Source of the DNA: CAYHWW01 sp964360145
GTDB lineage: Bacteria > Bdellovibrionota > UBA1018 > CAYHWW01
Length of the DNA: 8,326 bases
Reading direction: 5' to 3'
Assembly (NCBI GenBank): GCA_964360145.1
Contig: CAYHWW010000150.1
Span: forward strand, 1 to 8,326
Position numbers and translations under genes: made by a program. Numbering within the stretch: position 1 is the stretch's first letter; each line of letters starts with the position of its first letter. Positions 1-6,206 of the stretch are shown in pieces. The notes beneath the pieces are model-generated. The model worked only from the letters and a program-made list of their open reading frames with translations. It searched no databases and was not told the DNA's origin.

Positions 1-1
1 G

Positions 2-130
2 CGTGGAGGCCGCGACGACGACAACGAAGCTATGCGGGAAAAGACCGAGCCTAAGGGCCCTGTTAAAAATACACTGCCTGTATGGCGGCTGCACAGCGCT
101 GAACTCTGGCTGCCGCGAAAAAGTAAATAA
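2..130 (+). CDS. Possible 3' end of a gene entering from the left
   Basis: The + frame beginning at base 2 is open to a TAA at 128-130 and would give about 42 residues: an acidic stretch (RDDDNEAMREK), then a basic, Trp-containing end (VWRLHSAELWLPRKSK). This reads like a hydrophilic protein C-terminus, but a second + frame is also open here (to TAG at 140-142), as is one minus frame, so assignment to this frame is weak. No family is recognised and no terminator follows it before the protease gene. Confidence 0.25.
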   Translation, partial: RGGRDDDNEAMREKTEPKGPVKNTLPVWRLHSAELWLPRKSK

Positions 131-177
131 TATCAATACATAGCCGCATGGCATGGAACCTGCTCAGGGTGCCTGTC

Positions 178-1089
178 ATGCGGCTGTTTTATTACATCTT
201 GCTCACCGGGCTCTATTCCCTTCATGCGAAAGCGGCCCACGCCCAGGACATCATGCCGAGAGTGGTCCATGATGGCCTCAGGGCCGCCAGCGTAAGCTGT
301 GGCGACACCACCCATTGCCCCCCTTCCGTGGGCATGCTGGTGGGCGCCTGGGAGCGCTTCCGCGACGAATCTGATGGCTCCTCCGCCTCGGACTACCAGG
401 TCCTCACCTGCACGGGCACCCTCATCACAAACACCATATTCATGACCAACCGCCATTGCCTGCCTCCGGAAGTGCAAGCCAAAGAGGTCTCCCCCCGGCA
501 CCGCCTCGCCGTGGCTTTCCCGGCCTCTGGCGGCTTTCCCGCCCAAGTGATCCCCGTGGGCCGTATCCTCCTCACCTCTGACGAGACAGCCCTCCCCTCG
601 GAGCACGTGCCCGACTATGCGCTGCTGAGACTGTCTCGAAGCGCCGCCCGAAGCACAACGGCGGTCTCTCGCTCGGGGCCTGTGATGAATCAACGGTACC
701 GCATCGCCAGCATCGACCGCGGGGACTCCAACGGCTTCGCGAAACACGGCGAGCTCAACGTCAGGGAAGTCCAAGCCAAAGAGGGCATCCCCCTCCTGCC
801 CTCTCGCTTCGAGCGGTGGCCGGCGCTCTTCGGACTGGGTCAGGGGCGGCTGCGCATGGGGCACTCTGGCTCAGCCATCCTGGACAGCAATGACGCTATG
901 ATTGGGTTATTTTACGCGGTGTACACCCCCAGCGCGGGGGGCCCTCGCACTGATGGCTCCTACAGCGAAGGCTACGCGTTCAACGCCGCCTGCCTCCCCA
1001 TCACCCGGAACATGCCAGGCCCACGCCCCGCATATTGCGAACATGACTGGTACGATGCCTGGGAATTCCGTGGCGCCGTCGGACCGTAG
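178..1089 (+). CDS. Secreted trypsin-like (S1 family) serine protease
   Basis: Predicted exported endopeptidase of 303 aa. The N-terminus (MRLFYYILLTGLYSLHAKAAHA) is a signal peptide with probable cleavage after AHA, before QD. The chymotrypsin-fold triad is visible and correctly ordered: His93 in TNRHC, Asp146 in VPDYALL, Ser230 in GHSGSA. Cys78 and Cys94 flank the His and match the classical disulphide of the family; four other cysteines (41, 47, 272, 287) could form further bridges. The His motif is TNRHC rather than the common TAAHC. The start at 178 is preferred to the upstream in-frame ATG at 148: AGGG at 166-169 is 8 bases before it, and it places the signal peptide at the N-terminus. 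The signal plus roughly 25 residues before the protease core leaves room for only a short propeptide. Substrate is unknown. The 3' end converges on the neighbouring minus-strand gene. Confidence 0.88.
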   Translation: MRLFYYILLTGLYSLHAKAAHAQDIMPRVVHDGLRAASVSCGDTTHCPPSVGMLVGAWERFRDESDGSSASDYQVLTCTGTLITNTIFMTNRHCLPPEVQAKEVSPRHRLAVAFPASGGFPAQVIPVGRILLTSDETALPSEHVPDYALLRLSRSAARSTTAVSRSGPVMNQRYRIASIDRGDSNGFAKHGELNVREVQAKEGIPLLPSRFERWPALFGLGQGRLRMGHSGSAILDSNDAMIGLFYAVYTPSAGGPRTDGSYSEGYAFNAACLPITRNMPGPRPAYCEHDWYDAWEFRGAVGP

Positions 1090-1097
1090 GCGGCCTA
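1087..1097. repeat. 11-base interrupted palindrome joining two convergent stop codons
   Basis: TAGGC-G-GCCTA: five bases on each side of a single central base are exact reverse complements. The TAG that ends the protease and the TAG that ends the minus-strand gene form the two outer ends. The stem is too short, and lacks a T-run, to be a convincing terminator. Confidence 0.4.
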
Positions 1098-1844
1098 ACG
1101 GTACTTGAAGCGCAGAATGGCTTCGATATCGCTGTAATCACCGGAACCATCATCACTGAAGTGCTTGATGGGCATGCGGCCATCCACTTCCAGGATGCGA
1201 CGCTCCCCATCCCTTTCGAAGGTCAGATAGAGGGGCCTCACGAACATGGAGATAAAGAAGCTCGAGGGCTTCATCTTAAATACCACCGCGGGCTTGCCGC
1301 CGTAGTCGATCTCTTTGTCTTTGAAAACTTCGAACCCGTAGACATCCTTATTGAAGACCACGACGAAGCGAAACTCGTAATCATCGCCCTTCATCAAGGA
1401 AGCCCATTTTTCGCGCATTTTATCGATGAGTTGATCAATGACCACGACTTCCGGCTCAAGGTCCCTGCTCGCTGTTTCGATCTTTTCGCCCTTGCCCTTG
1501 ACCTGCTTTTTCAACGTAAAAAGGCCTTTGGTGCCTCGGACCTCAAAGCTGGCCTCTTGGTTGATCTGGCGCTGCTTGAAAACGTAGCGCTTCAGATCGC
1601 CCCCGACATACTCCACGGACTCAAAGACCACTTCCTTGCCTTCCATGTCCTGATAGCGAGAAACCGCGGTGCGAGCGCCAGCCACCCCTTCCAAGACCTG
1701 GCGCTGGAAACGATAGGCGGGCTCAGCGGCCACATCCTCGCCGTTATTGATCTTGGGGTAGATAAATCCAGTAGTTGGCGACAGATCTGCGGCAAATGCT
1801 GTCAAGCCTGTTAATGGCAATAATATCAACAACTTGAGCAACAT
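1095..1844 (-). CDS. Exported beta-rich protein of unknown function (weakly DUF3108-like)
   Basis: 249 aa from the ATG at 1844, which is preceded by GAAGGG about 7 bases upstream; a GTG at 1859 would only add MKGGV. Residues 1-18 (MLLKLLILLPLTGLTAFA) are a signal peptide, cleaved before AD. There is no cysteine, so it is not a lipoprotein, and no later membrane segment, which points to the periplasm or beyond. The mature part alternates strand-like segments with basic stretches; residues about 155-225 (DYEFRFVVVFNKDVYGFEVF, then a KPAVVFKMKP strand and YLTFERDGERRILEVDGRMP) resemble the repeated strands of DUF3108-type periplasmic proteins, though this is an impression only. It lies 30 bases downstream of the frameshifted minus-strand gene and may share its transcript or use a local extended -10 promoter. 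Function unknown; reality of the gene is well supported by signal peptide, ribosome site and protein-like composition. Confidence 0.8.
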   Translation of the reverse strand: MLLKLLILLPLTGLTAFAADLSPTTGFIYPKINNGEDVAAEPAYRFQRQVLEGVAGARTAVSRYQDMEGKEVVFESVEYVGGDLKRYVFKQRQINQEASFEVRGTKGLFTLKKQVKGKGEKIETASRDLEPEVVVIDQLIDKMREKWASLMKGDDYEFRFVVVFNKDVYGFEVFKDKEIDYGGKPAVVFKMKPSSFFISMFVRPLYLTFERDGERRILEVDGRMPIKHFSDDGSGDYSDIEAILRFKYR

Positions 1845-1868
1845 GACCCCACCCTTCACCCAACCCCC

Positions 1869-1877
1869 ATTGTATCA
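1869..1877 (-). promoter_or_regulatory. Candidate extended -10 promoter for the exported-protein gene
   Basis: On the minus strand the sequence reads TGATACAAT, matching the extended -10 form TGnTATAAT at all but one position. Its TGA is also the stop codon of the upstream gene. Transcription would begin near 1862, about 18 bases before the ATG at 1844, leaving the GAAGGG ribosome site in the leader. No good -35 is seen, as expected for the extended -10 class. Confidence 0.35.
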
Positions 1878-2839
1878 CTTGACTGCATTTAGTGCACGTT
1901 TGGCAAAGCCTGCCTCAAAGGCTCCAGAGGATACAGCGACTTGGGCCCGGAGCTTTCCGGCTTTGAGGATACGACCCCAGCGGGCGGGCAAAAGGCGCTG
2001 GAAGGCAGCGGGGCCCCCGGGGAAGGCACTCTCCAGACCCGCCAGCGCCCGGGCGTAACCCTGGGGGACTCCCTTGAGGCGGTCCCAACCTTCGATGAGG
2101 GCGGCGGCGACGCCGGCTTTTTCCTCGGCGGAGAGGCCGGGGTGGCGAGCGACCTTGGCGCCCCAGGCATCAAAGAAAGGCGCCGTGGGGAGCAAAAGGT
2201 CTTGATGGAGACGGAGGCACCGGGGCTCCCTGAGCGCGAAGTGGCGGTGGTTCTCCACTGCCATGAACTCTTTATTGAGCCTGCCCGCGAGCTCAAGAAC
2301 AGAGGTGCCGCTGCTGCCATGGCCCCTTTTGTAAACACCATCCCGCAGGGGGTCGGTGGCGGGGAGGTTCCAGATGTCGAGCACTCGATCGAGATCTCCC
2401 AGGTTGTGGGCGATGATGGTGGCGGCGGTGAGAACGCCGATGCCATCCCGTGCGCGAACAAAATCAGTGAAGATCTGTTCCTCTCGCAGGACCTCCCGCA
2501 GAATGTCCCCCGCGAGGTCCGTGGCAAGCTCTGGAAGCGGTGCACGCACAGCGCAATAAGCTGCGCAGGCCACGCTGAACCATTCCCCTTTGTGGCCCGA
2601 AAGAATCTCGCCGGTGACGGGGCTCTTCACCCAGCGCTTGGAGACGGGGGTCACGTCCCAAGAGGCGGCGCCTTGCACCACGGCCACCAAGGCTTCGAGG
2701 GTGGTGATTTTCTCATGGGCGGGCAGCTTCAGGGCCTGTTGCCAGAGCTTTTGGCGGATGTGGTTATCAACATCCGTGGCGTGTTGCGCACCTGGGAGAG
2801 CAGGAGTTCTGGGGCAATGCCCTCGACGATGAGATCCAT
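1875..2839 (-). CDS. Uncharacterised cytosolic protein, reading frame broken near its 5' end
   Basis: No family is recognised. The intact downstream frame runs to TGA at 1875-1877 and is protein-like and largely helical, with no signal peptide or membrane segment; Trp-rich spots (WVKSPVTGEILSGHKGEWF, FFDAWGAKV, EGWDRLKG) are spread through it. The first conventional start in that frame is a TTG at 2690, but the frame reads convincingly well upstream of it (DVDNHIRQKLWQQALKLPAH and on). The natural start is instead ATG 2837-2839, with AAAGGA 9 bases upstream, encoding MDLIVEGIAPELLLSQVRN in a different frame that stops at 2729. Joining the two requires a shift of -1, equivalent to one missing base. 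A full-length product would be about 320 aa. It is either a recent pseudogene, a sequence error or, less likely, programmed frameshifting. It is divergent from proB across 102 bases. A long open frame on the opposite strand is an antisense shadow. Confidence 0.6.
2774..2805 (-). other. Probable site of a single-base frameshift
   Basis: Upstream of here the ATG-initiated frame is protein-like (IAPELLLSQVRN); downstream of here the -1 frame is protein-like (TDVDNHIRQKLWQQ). Frame considerations alone allow the shift anywhere between about 2839 and 2731; composition places it in this narrower interval. No canonical slippery heptamer is visible. Confidence 0.55.
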
Positions 2840-2878
2840 GAGCGACGATCCTTTAACCTAAATGCCACAGGACCCAAA

Positions 2879-2898
2879 GGAGTACCAAAAGGTACGCC
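2879..2898. promoter_or_regulatory. Imperfect palindrome in the divergent region, possible operator
   Basis: Two 8-base arms (GGAGTACC and GGTACGCC) separated by AAAA pair at 7 of 8 positions; the inner five (GTACC/GGTAC) are perfect. It lies between the divergent starts at 2839 and 2942, just upstream of the proposed proB -35, a usual place for a regulator site. A T-rich stretch follows on the + strand, so a weak terminator is an alternative, but no transcript is known to arrive from the left on that strand. Confidence 0.4.
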
Positions 2899-2906
2899 GT
2901 TACTTT

Positions 2907-2935
2907 TTGCAATTTCAGGTGAGGCACGATTAAAT
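2907..2935 (+). promoter_or_regulatory. Candidate promoter for proBA
   Basis: TTGCAA at 2907-2912 and TTAAAT at 2930-2935 are separated by 17 bases, and each matches the housekeeping consensus at 4 of 6 positions. Transcription would begin about 6-7 bases downstream, at or next to the proB ATG at 2942. The only ribosome-site-like sequence (AGGTGAGG, 2917-2924) is 17 bases from the ATG and would lie upstream of the transcript start. Confidence 0.4.
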
Positions 2936-2941
2936 CTCTCC

Positions 2942-3718
2942 ATGGCACGAAAGAAAAGCCGTTGGGTGGTGAAGGCCGGCAGCCAGATGGTCTGCGAAGG
3001 TGGCCCTCTTTTGATCCGGAGCTGGATGCATCAGGTCGCCGCTCTGAAACGCCGGGGCGTGGAAATCGTATGGGTCACCAGCGGCGCCATCGCGGGCGCC
3101 GTGGAACGCACGGGGTTCCGCTCACCGAACCGCAGCATCGCCGAGAAACAGGCCCTCTCCGCCATCGGCCAGCCCCTCATCATGGACCTCTACAACCTCG
3201 CCCTACAGTCCGTGGGTTGCATGGGGGCCCAGGCCCTGCTCACCTACGACGACTTCAAAAACAGCACCCGCAAGAAGAACCTTGAAAACACCCTGGTGCA
3301 GCTCATGAAGTGGAATGCCATCCCCATCTTGAATGAGAATGACGTCATCTCCACGGAAGAAATCCAATTTGGCGACAATGATTCTTTATCCGCGAAAGTG
3401 GCCCGCCTCCTGAAAGCAGACCGCCTCGTCGTGCTCACGGACGTGGAGGGCTTGTTCGCCAAAGACCCCAAGAAGCACAAAGACGCCCGCATCATCCACC
3501 ATCTCGCATCGGTGAGCGACCAGCAGCTGCGGCAGGTGGTGCCCAAGGGCGGCTCCGTCCGAGGCACCGGCGGCATGTATTCCAAGCTACGGGCGGCACG
3601 GGAAGCTTTGGAGGGTGGCATCGAAACCTGGCTCGTGAAGGGCGACCACCCGCAAGTGCTCTTGAAAATCCACAGGGGTGAGCCCGTGGGCACCTTGATC
3701 GGTGGGTCTCCGTCGTGA
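2942..3718 (+). CDS. proB: Glutamate 5-kinase, short form without PUA domain
   Basis: First step of proline synthesis: ATP-dependent phosphorylation of L-glutamate to gamma-glutamyl phosphate in the cytosol. The 258 residues cover the amino-acid-kinase fold. Visible landmarks are Lys11 in VVKAGSQ (phosphate-binding loop; usually VVKVGSS), VTSGAI at 45-50, AEKQALSAIGQ at 67-77, NEND at 131-134, FGDND at 143-147, VVLTDVEGLF at 163-172 and GTGGMYSKL at 208-216. The chain ends where the kinase domain ends, so the C-terminal PUA domain of the roughly 370-residue enterobacterial form is absent. Short ProBs are known in several bacteria. It overlaps proA by four bases, so the two are translationally coupled. 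There is no well-spaced ribosome site before the ATG and no in-frame alternative start upstream. Feedback inhibition by proline is usual for the family but cannot be judged from this sequence. Confidence 0.95.
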   Translation: MARKKSRWVVKAGSQMVCEGGPLLIRSWMHQVAALKRRGVEIVWVTSGAIAGAVERTGFRSPNRSIAEKQALSAIGQPLIMDLYNLALQSVGCMGAQALLTYDDFKNSTRKKNLENTLVQLMKWNAIPILNENDVISTEEIQFGDNDSLSAKVARLLKADRLVVLTDVEGLFAKDPKKHKDARIIHHLASVSDQQLRQVVPKGGSVRGTGGMYSKLRAAREALEGGIETWLVKGDHPQVLLKIHRGEPVGTLIGGSPS

Positions 3719-4971
3719 CGAAGGCACAGATTGAAAAGTCATTGGCAGCGGCGCGAGACGCGGCGGCACGTCTGCGGGCAGCGCCCGCCGGGGTGAAGAA
3801 CGACGCCCTCTCTCGGCTGGAGGGCGCGTTGCTTTTGCGCACACCAGAGATCTTAAAGGCCAACGCCCAGGATTTAAAGGCGCTGCCAAAGAGCGCGGCG
3901 CCGGCCTTTCGCGAGCGGCTGACACTGACCGCGGAGCGCATCCAGCAGATGGCGGCATCCCTGGCTTCAGTGCGGGCCCTCACCGATCCCGTGGGCGAAG
4001 AGGTGAGCCGGGCGGTGCTGCCCAGCGGTTTGCTGCTGCGGCGGGTGCGGGCGCCACTGGGGGTCATCTTTTTAATTTATGAATCCCGCCCCAACGTGGC
4101 CATTGAAGCATTCTCCATAGCCTTCAAGGCGGGCAACGCCATGATCTTGCGCGGCGGCAAAGAGTCCAGACGCACGGTGGCGGTGCTCTATGAGCTCATC
4201 GCCGACTCCATCAAGGCGGCGGGCCTGCCCGCGGAGTGCGCCTGGGGCATCACTGATCAAAGCCGCGATCTCGTGAAGTCGCTGCTCGCGCGGGCTGACG
4301 CCATCGATGTGGTGATCCCCCGGGGCGGGGCCGGCCTCATCGCCGCGGTGACCAAGTCATCCCGCATTCCCGTCATCAAAAATGACCGGGGTATGTGCCA
4401 TATTTACGTGGATGAGGCCGCCGACCTGCACATGGCGGCCAAAGTGGCGGTGAACGCCAAGTGCTCGCGCCCCGGCGTATGCAACGCTACGGAGACGGTA
4501 CTGGTGCATAAAGCCGTCGCCCCTGAATTGCTGCCCCAGCTCTATGACCAAATGCGGGCCCGGGGCGTGCAGATCCGGGGTTGCCCCGCGACGCTCAAGA
4601 TCCTCGGCAAGCGCCAGGGGTTGGTGGCCGCCAAGCCAAAGGACTGGGATACGGAACACCTGGATTTGATCTTGAACCTGCGGGTGGTGAAATCCATGAC
4701 TGAAGCCCTTGCTCACATCGCCACCCACGGATCGCGACACTCAGAAGCCATCATCACCGCGGTGGAGGCCACCGCTCGGCGCTTCCAGACGGAAGTGGAC
4801 GCCGCCGCCGTCTATTGGAACGCCAGCACCCGCTTCACCGATGGCTTCGAGTTCGGCCTTGGTGGCGAAGTGGGCATCAGCACCCAGAAGCTCCACGCCC
4901 GGGGCCCCGTGGGGTTGCGGGAGCTCACGAGCTGCCGCTGGGTGGCGGATGGCTCGGGGCAGACGCGGTAG
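3715..4971 (+). CDS. proA: Glutamate-5-semialdehyde dehydrogenase (gamma-glutamyl phosphate reductase)
   Basis: Second step of proline synthesis: NADPH-dependent reduction of gamma-glutamyl phosphate to glutamate-5-semialdehyde, which cyclises to pyrroline-5-carboxylate. The 418 aa match the family's usual length. Motifs run in the expected order: RAPLGVIFLIYESRPNV at 112-128, GNAMILRGGKE at 140-150, IPRGGAGLI at 201-209, the catalytic Cys256 in RPGVCNATET, EHLDLIL at 314-320, and the C-terminal signature STRFTDGFEFGLGGEVGIST at 371-390 followed by QKLHARGPVGL. The start is GTG at 3715, overlapping the proB stop as GTGA; GGTGGG at 3701-3706 gives a ribosome site at 8-base spacing. ProB and ProA commonly work as a complex because the phosphate intermediate is labile. 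Sixteen bases separate its stop from that of the convergent ATPase gene, with no visible terminator. Confidence 0.96.
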   Translation: MTKAQIEKSLAAARDAAARLRAAPAGVKNDALSRLEGALLLRTPEILKANAQDLKALPKSAAPAFRERLTLTAERIQQMAASLASVRALTDPVGEEVSRAVLPSGLLLRRVRAPLGVIFLIYESRPNVAIEAFSIAFKAGNAMILRGGKESRRTVAVLYELIADSIKAAGLPAECAWGITDQSRDLVKSLLARADAIDVVIPRGGAGLIAAVTKSSRIPVIKNDRGMCHIYVDEAADLHMAAKVAVNAKCSRPGVCNATETVLVHKAVAPELLPQLYDQMRARGVQIRGCPATLKILGKRQGLVAAKPKDWDTEHLDLILNLRVVKSMTEALAHIATHGSRHSEAIITAVEATARRFQTEVDAAAVYWNASTRFTDGFEFGLGGEVGISTQKLHARGPVGLRELTSCRWVADGSGQTR

Positions 4972-4987
4972 GCTGCTGACTATGCCC

Positions 4988-6130
4988 TCAGAGCCCCAGG
5001 TCCTTGCAAAAAATATGAAACGGCAAAACCCGGGTGCCATGCTCGGCATTGCCCGTGTCTCGCTCCCCAAGATGCACCTGGTAGAATCTCGGGATGTTTG
5101 TTCTTTCCCTGAAATAGCTTAAAGCCGGGCTGGCGGCTTTTTCGCCGGTCTTCGCTTCAACCACGAAGAGAGGCTTGCCCTCTTGAATCACGACAAAATC
5201 CGCTTCGCGCTTCTCAAAATCCCTCACGAAACGCAGCTCCATCTTGTAACCCTCCGTGTCCGTGAGAAAGTGGCAGTATTTGAGAAGCTGGCACGCCACC
5301 ATGTTCTCGAATCGCGCACCAGGGTCCTTCAGCTCCGACCAATCCCACAGGTATAGTTTCTGCTCTTTTTTCACCGCTTTGATTTTAGGAGCACCGAATG
5401 GCGGAATGCGAAAGCAGTAATACATGCGTTCGAGAATCTGAATCCAACGCTCAACGGTCGCGAAAGATCGCTGCAAGTCGGTCCCGAGGCCCTTCACGGA
5501 CAACGGCGATCCGACCTTGCTACCCATGGTATGCGCCAATAACTCCATGACGCTCAGGTCTTTGACCGTCTCCAAATCGCGGACATCGTCTTGGATCAGA
5601 CGATAGAGGCGCTCTTGATGCCATCGCCTCAGGTTTTTCTCGCTACCCTTTGACAGCGGTTCTGGAAACCCGCCAAACGTCAGGAGATGAGTGACGTCGC
5701 GTTGGTTGGGATTCTTGTTCAGCTCAAGCAGCGAATAGGGATGCAGCCTGTAATAGCGATACCGACCCAAAAGAGAGTCTCCCCCTTTTGCGTAATGGTC
5801 CAGGCGGGCAGACCCCGTGACGATGAACTGAGTCCGTGTTTTTCTCTTATCGTATAGCCCCTTCAGCAAGGTGCGCCATGGCGTATACTTATGAATCTCA
5901 TCAAACACCATGAGCGGCTCATTTTCAGGGAGCTCAGACTGCAAGATACGTCCCCGATCCAGGGGGTAATCCCAACTGAGATACCCGGGGTGATCCTCTG
6001 GAGAACCCTTCAGAAACGACTGCGCAAGAGTGGTTTTGCCCACTTGCCGCGGCCCACCCAAAAAAATCATTTTCCGGTCTTCGAGATCACTGGCGATGGG
6101 GGGACGAATGGAGCGCTCAGGAAGTACCAT
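4988..6130 (-). CDS. AAA-type ATPase with DUF4143-like C-terminus
   Basis: 380 aa, full length for this family of ATP-binding proteins (AAA_14 plus DUF4143 architecture). Walker A is GGPRQVGKTT at 25-34, Walker B is LMVFDE at 73-78, and a sensor-like strand FIVTGSARLD lies at 102-111, followed by a conserved-looking LLGRYRYYRLHPYSLLEL at 120-137. The C-terminal part has FENMVACQLL, then EADFVV (Asp311) and FVVEAK (Glu325, Lys327), the spacing of a PD-(D/E)XK nuclease-like core. Biochemical function of the family is not established; defence, toxin-like or DNA-handling roles are guesses. It is visibly lower in GC than its neighbours (25 of 60 bases G+C at 5341-5400 against 39 of 60 at 4801-4860 in proA), which suggests acquisition. 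No in-frame start exists upstream because a TAG stop lies four codons before the ATG at 6130, and no normally spaced ribosome site is present; the start abuts a perfect inverted repeat. Confidence 0.88.
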   Translation of the reverse strand: MVLPERSIRPPIASDLEDRKMIFLGGPRQVGKTTLAQSFLKGSPEDHPGYLSWDYPLDRGRILQSELPENEPLMVFDEIHKYTPWRTLLKGLYDKRKTRTQFIVTGSARLDHYAKGGDSLLGRYRYYRLHPYSLLELNKNPNQRDVTHLLTFGGFPEPLSKGSEKNLRRWHQERLYRLIQDDVRDLETVKDLSVMELLAHTMGSKVGSPLSVKGLGTDLQRSFATVERWIQILERMYYCFRIPPFGAPKIKAVKKEQKLYLWDWSELKDPGARFENMVACQLLKYCHFLTDTEGYKMELRFVRDFEKREADFVVIQEGKPLFVVEAKTGEKAASPALSYFRERTNIPRFYQVHLGERDTGNAEHGTRVLPFHIFCKDLGL

Positions 6131-6158
6131 AGTAAAGTCATGCTAACATGACTTTACT
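6131..6158. repeat. Perfect 12-base inverted repeat abutting the ATPase start codon
   Basis: AGTAAAGTCATG at 6131-6142 and its exact reverse complement CATGACTTTACT at 6147-6158, separated by CTAA. The next base to the left is the first base of the ATPase start codon (minus strand). As DNA it is a strong candidate operator; in the ATPase transcript it would fold into a 12-pair hairpin directly before the AUG. There is no T-run after it on either strand, so it is not an intrinsic terminator for proC. Confidence 0.9.
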
Positions 6159-6161
6159 CCT

Positions 6162-6191
6162 GAGTATAGTCACATGAGCATGACTTTACTC
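6162..6191. repeat. Second, degenerate copy of the same dyad
   Basis: GAGTATAGTCA at 6162-6172 pairs with TGACTTTACTC at 6181-6191 with one mismatch over 11 bases. The right arm, CATGACTTTACTC at 6179-6191, repeats exactly the right arm of the first dyad (6147-6159), 32 bases away. Together the two dyads carry four half-sites of one sequence in alternating orientation, with dyad centres near 6144.5 and 6176.5, close to three helical turns apart. Confidence 0.85.
6163..6168 (-). promoter_or_regulatory. Candidate -10 of the ATPase promoter inside the second dyad
   Basis: The minus strand reads TATACT, 5 of 6 to the -10 consensus. It is created exactly where this half-site departs from its sisters (GAGTATAGTC instead of GAGTAAAGTC). 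No recognisable -35 lies 17-18 bases upstream. If used, the transcript would start near 6156-6157, so its 5' end would be the perfect hairpin followed at once by the AUG. Confidence 0.3.
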
Positions 6192-6206
6192 TCACCGCCG
6201 CAGCCC

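Noticed and set aside
148..177. Earlier ATG for the protease
   Set aside because: No ribosome site, and it would bury the signal peptide behind ten extra residues; the ATG at 178 has AGGG at good spacing.
133..864. 243-codon open frame on the minus strand opposite the protease
   Set aside because: Antisense shadow: the + strand encodes a signal peptide and an ordered catalytic triad, while this product is Gly/His/Arg-rich without recognisable structure.
1161..1814. 217-codon open frame on the + strand
   Set aside because: Opposite a minus-strand gene with signal peptide and ribosome site; its Leu/Asp/His-rich composition is typical of a reverse-complement reading.
1941..2861. 306-codon open frame on the + strand, longer than the unbroken minus-strand frame
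   Set aside because: Composition is Gly/Glu/Pro-rich and non-protein-like, and no ribosome site was noted. The minus strand is coding-like across the region, including across its frameshift. It would become relevant only if the minus-strand gene had no homologues.
2900..2909. T-rich stretch after the 2879-2898 palindrome as a terminator
   Set aside because: The stem is short with a mismatch, and it lies between divergent genes where no + strand transcript is expected to end.
4972..4987. Terminator between proA and the ATPase gene
   Set aside because: Only 16 bases, with no inverted repeat or T-run.
6131..6191. The dyads as an intrinsic terminator for proC or as a CRISPR array
   Set aside because: No T-run follows either stem, and the repeats are palindromic half-sites without unique spacers of regular length.
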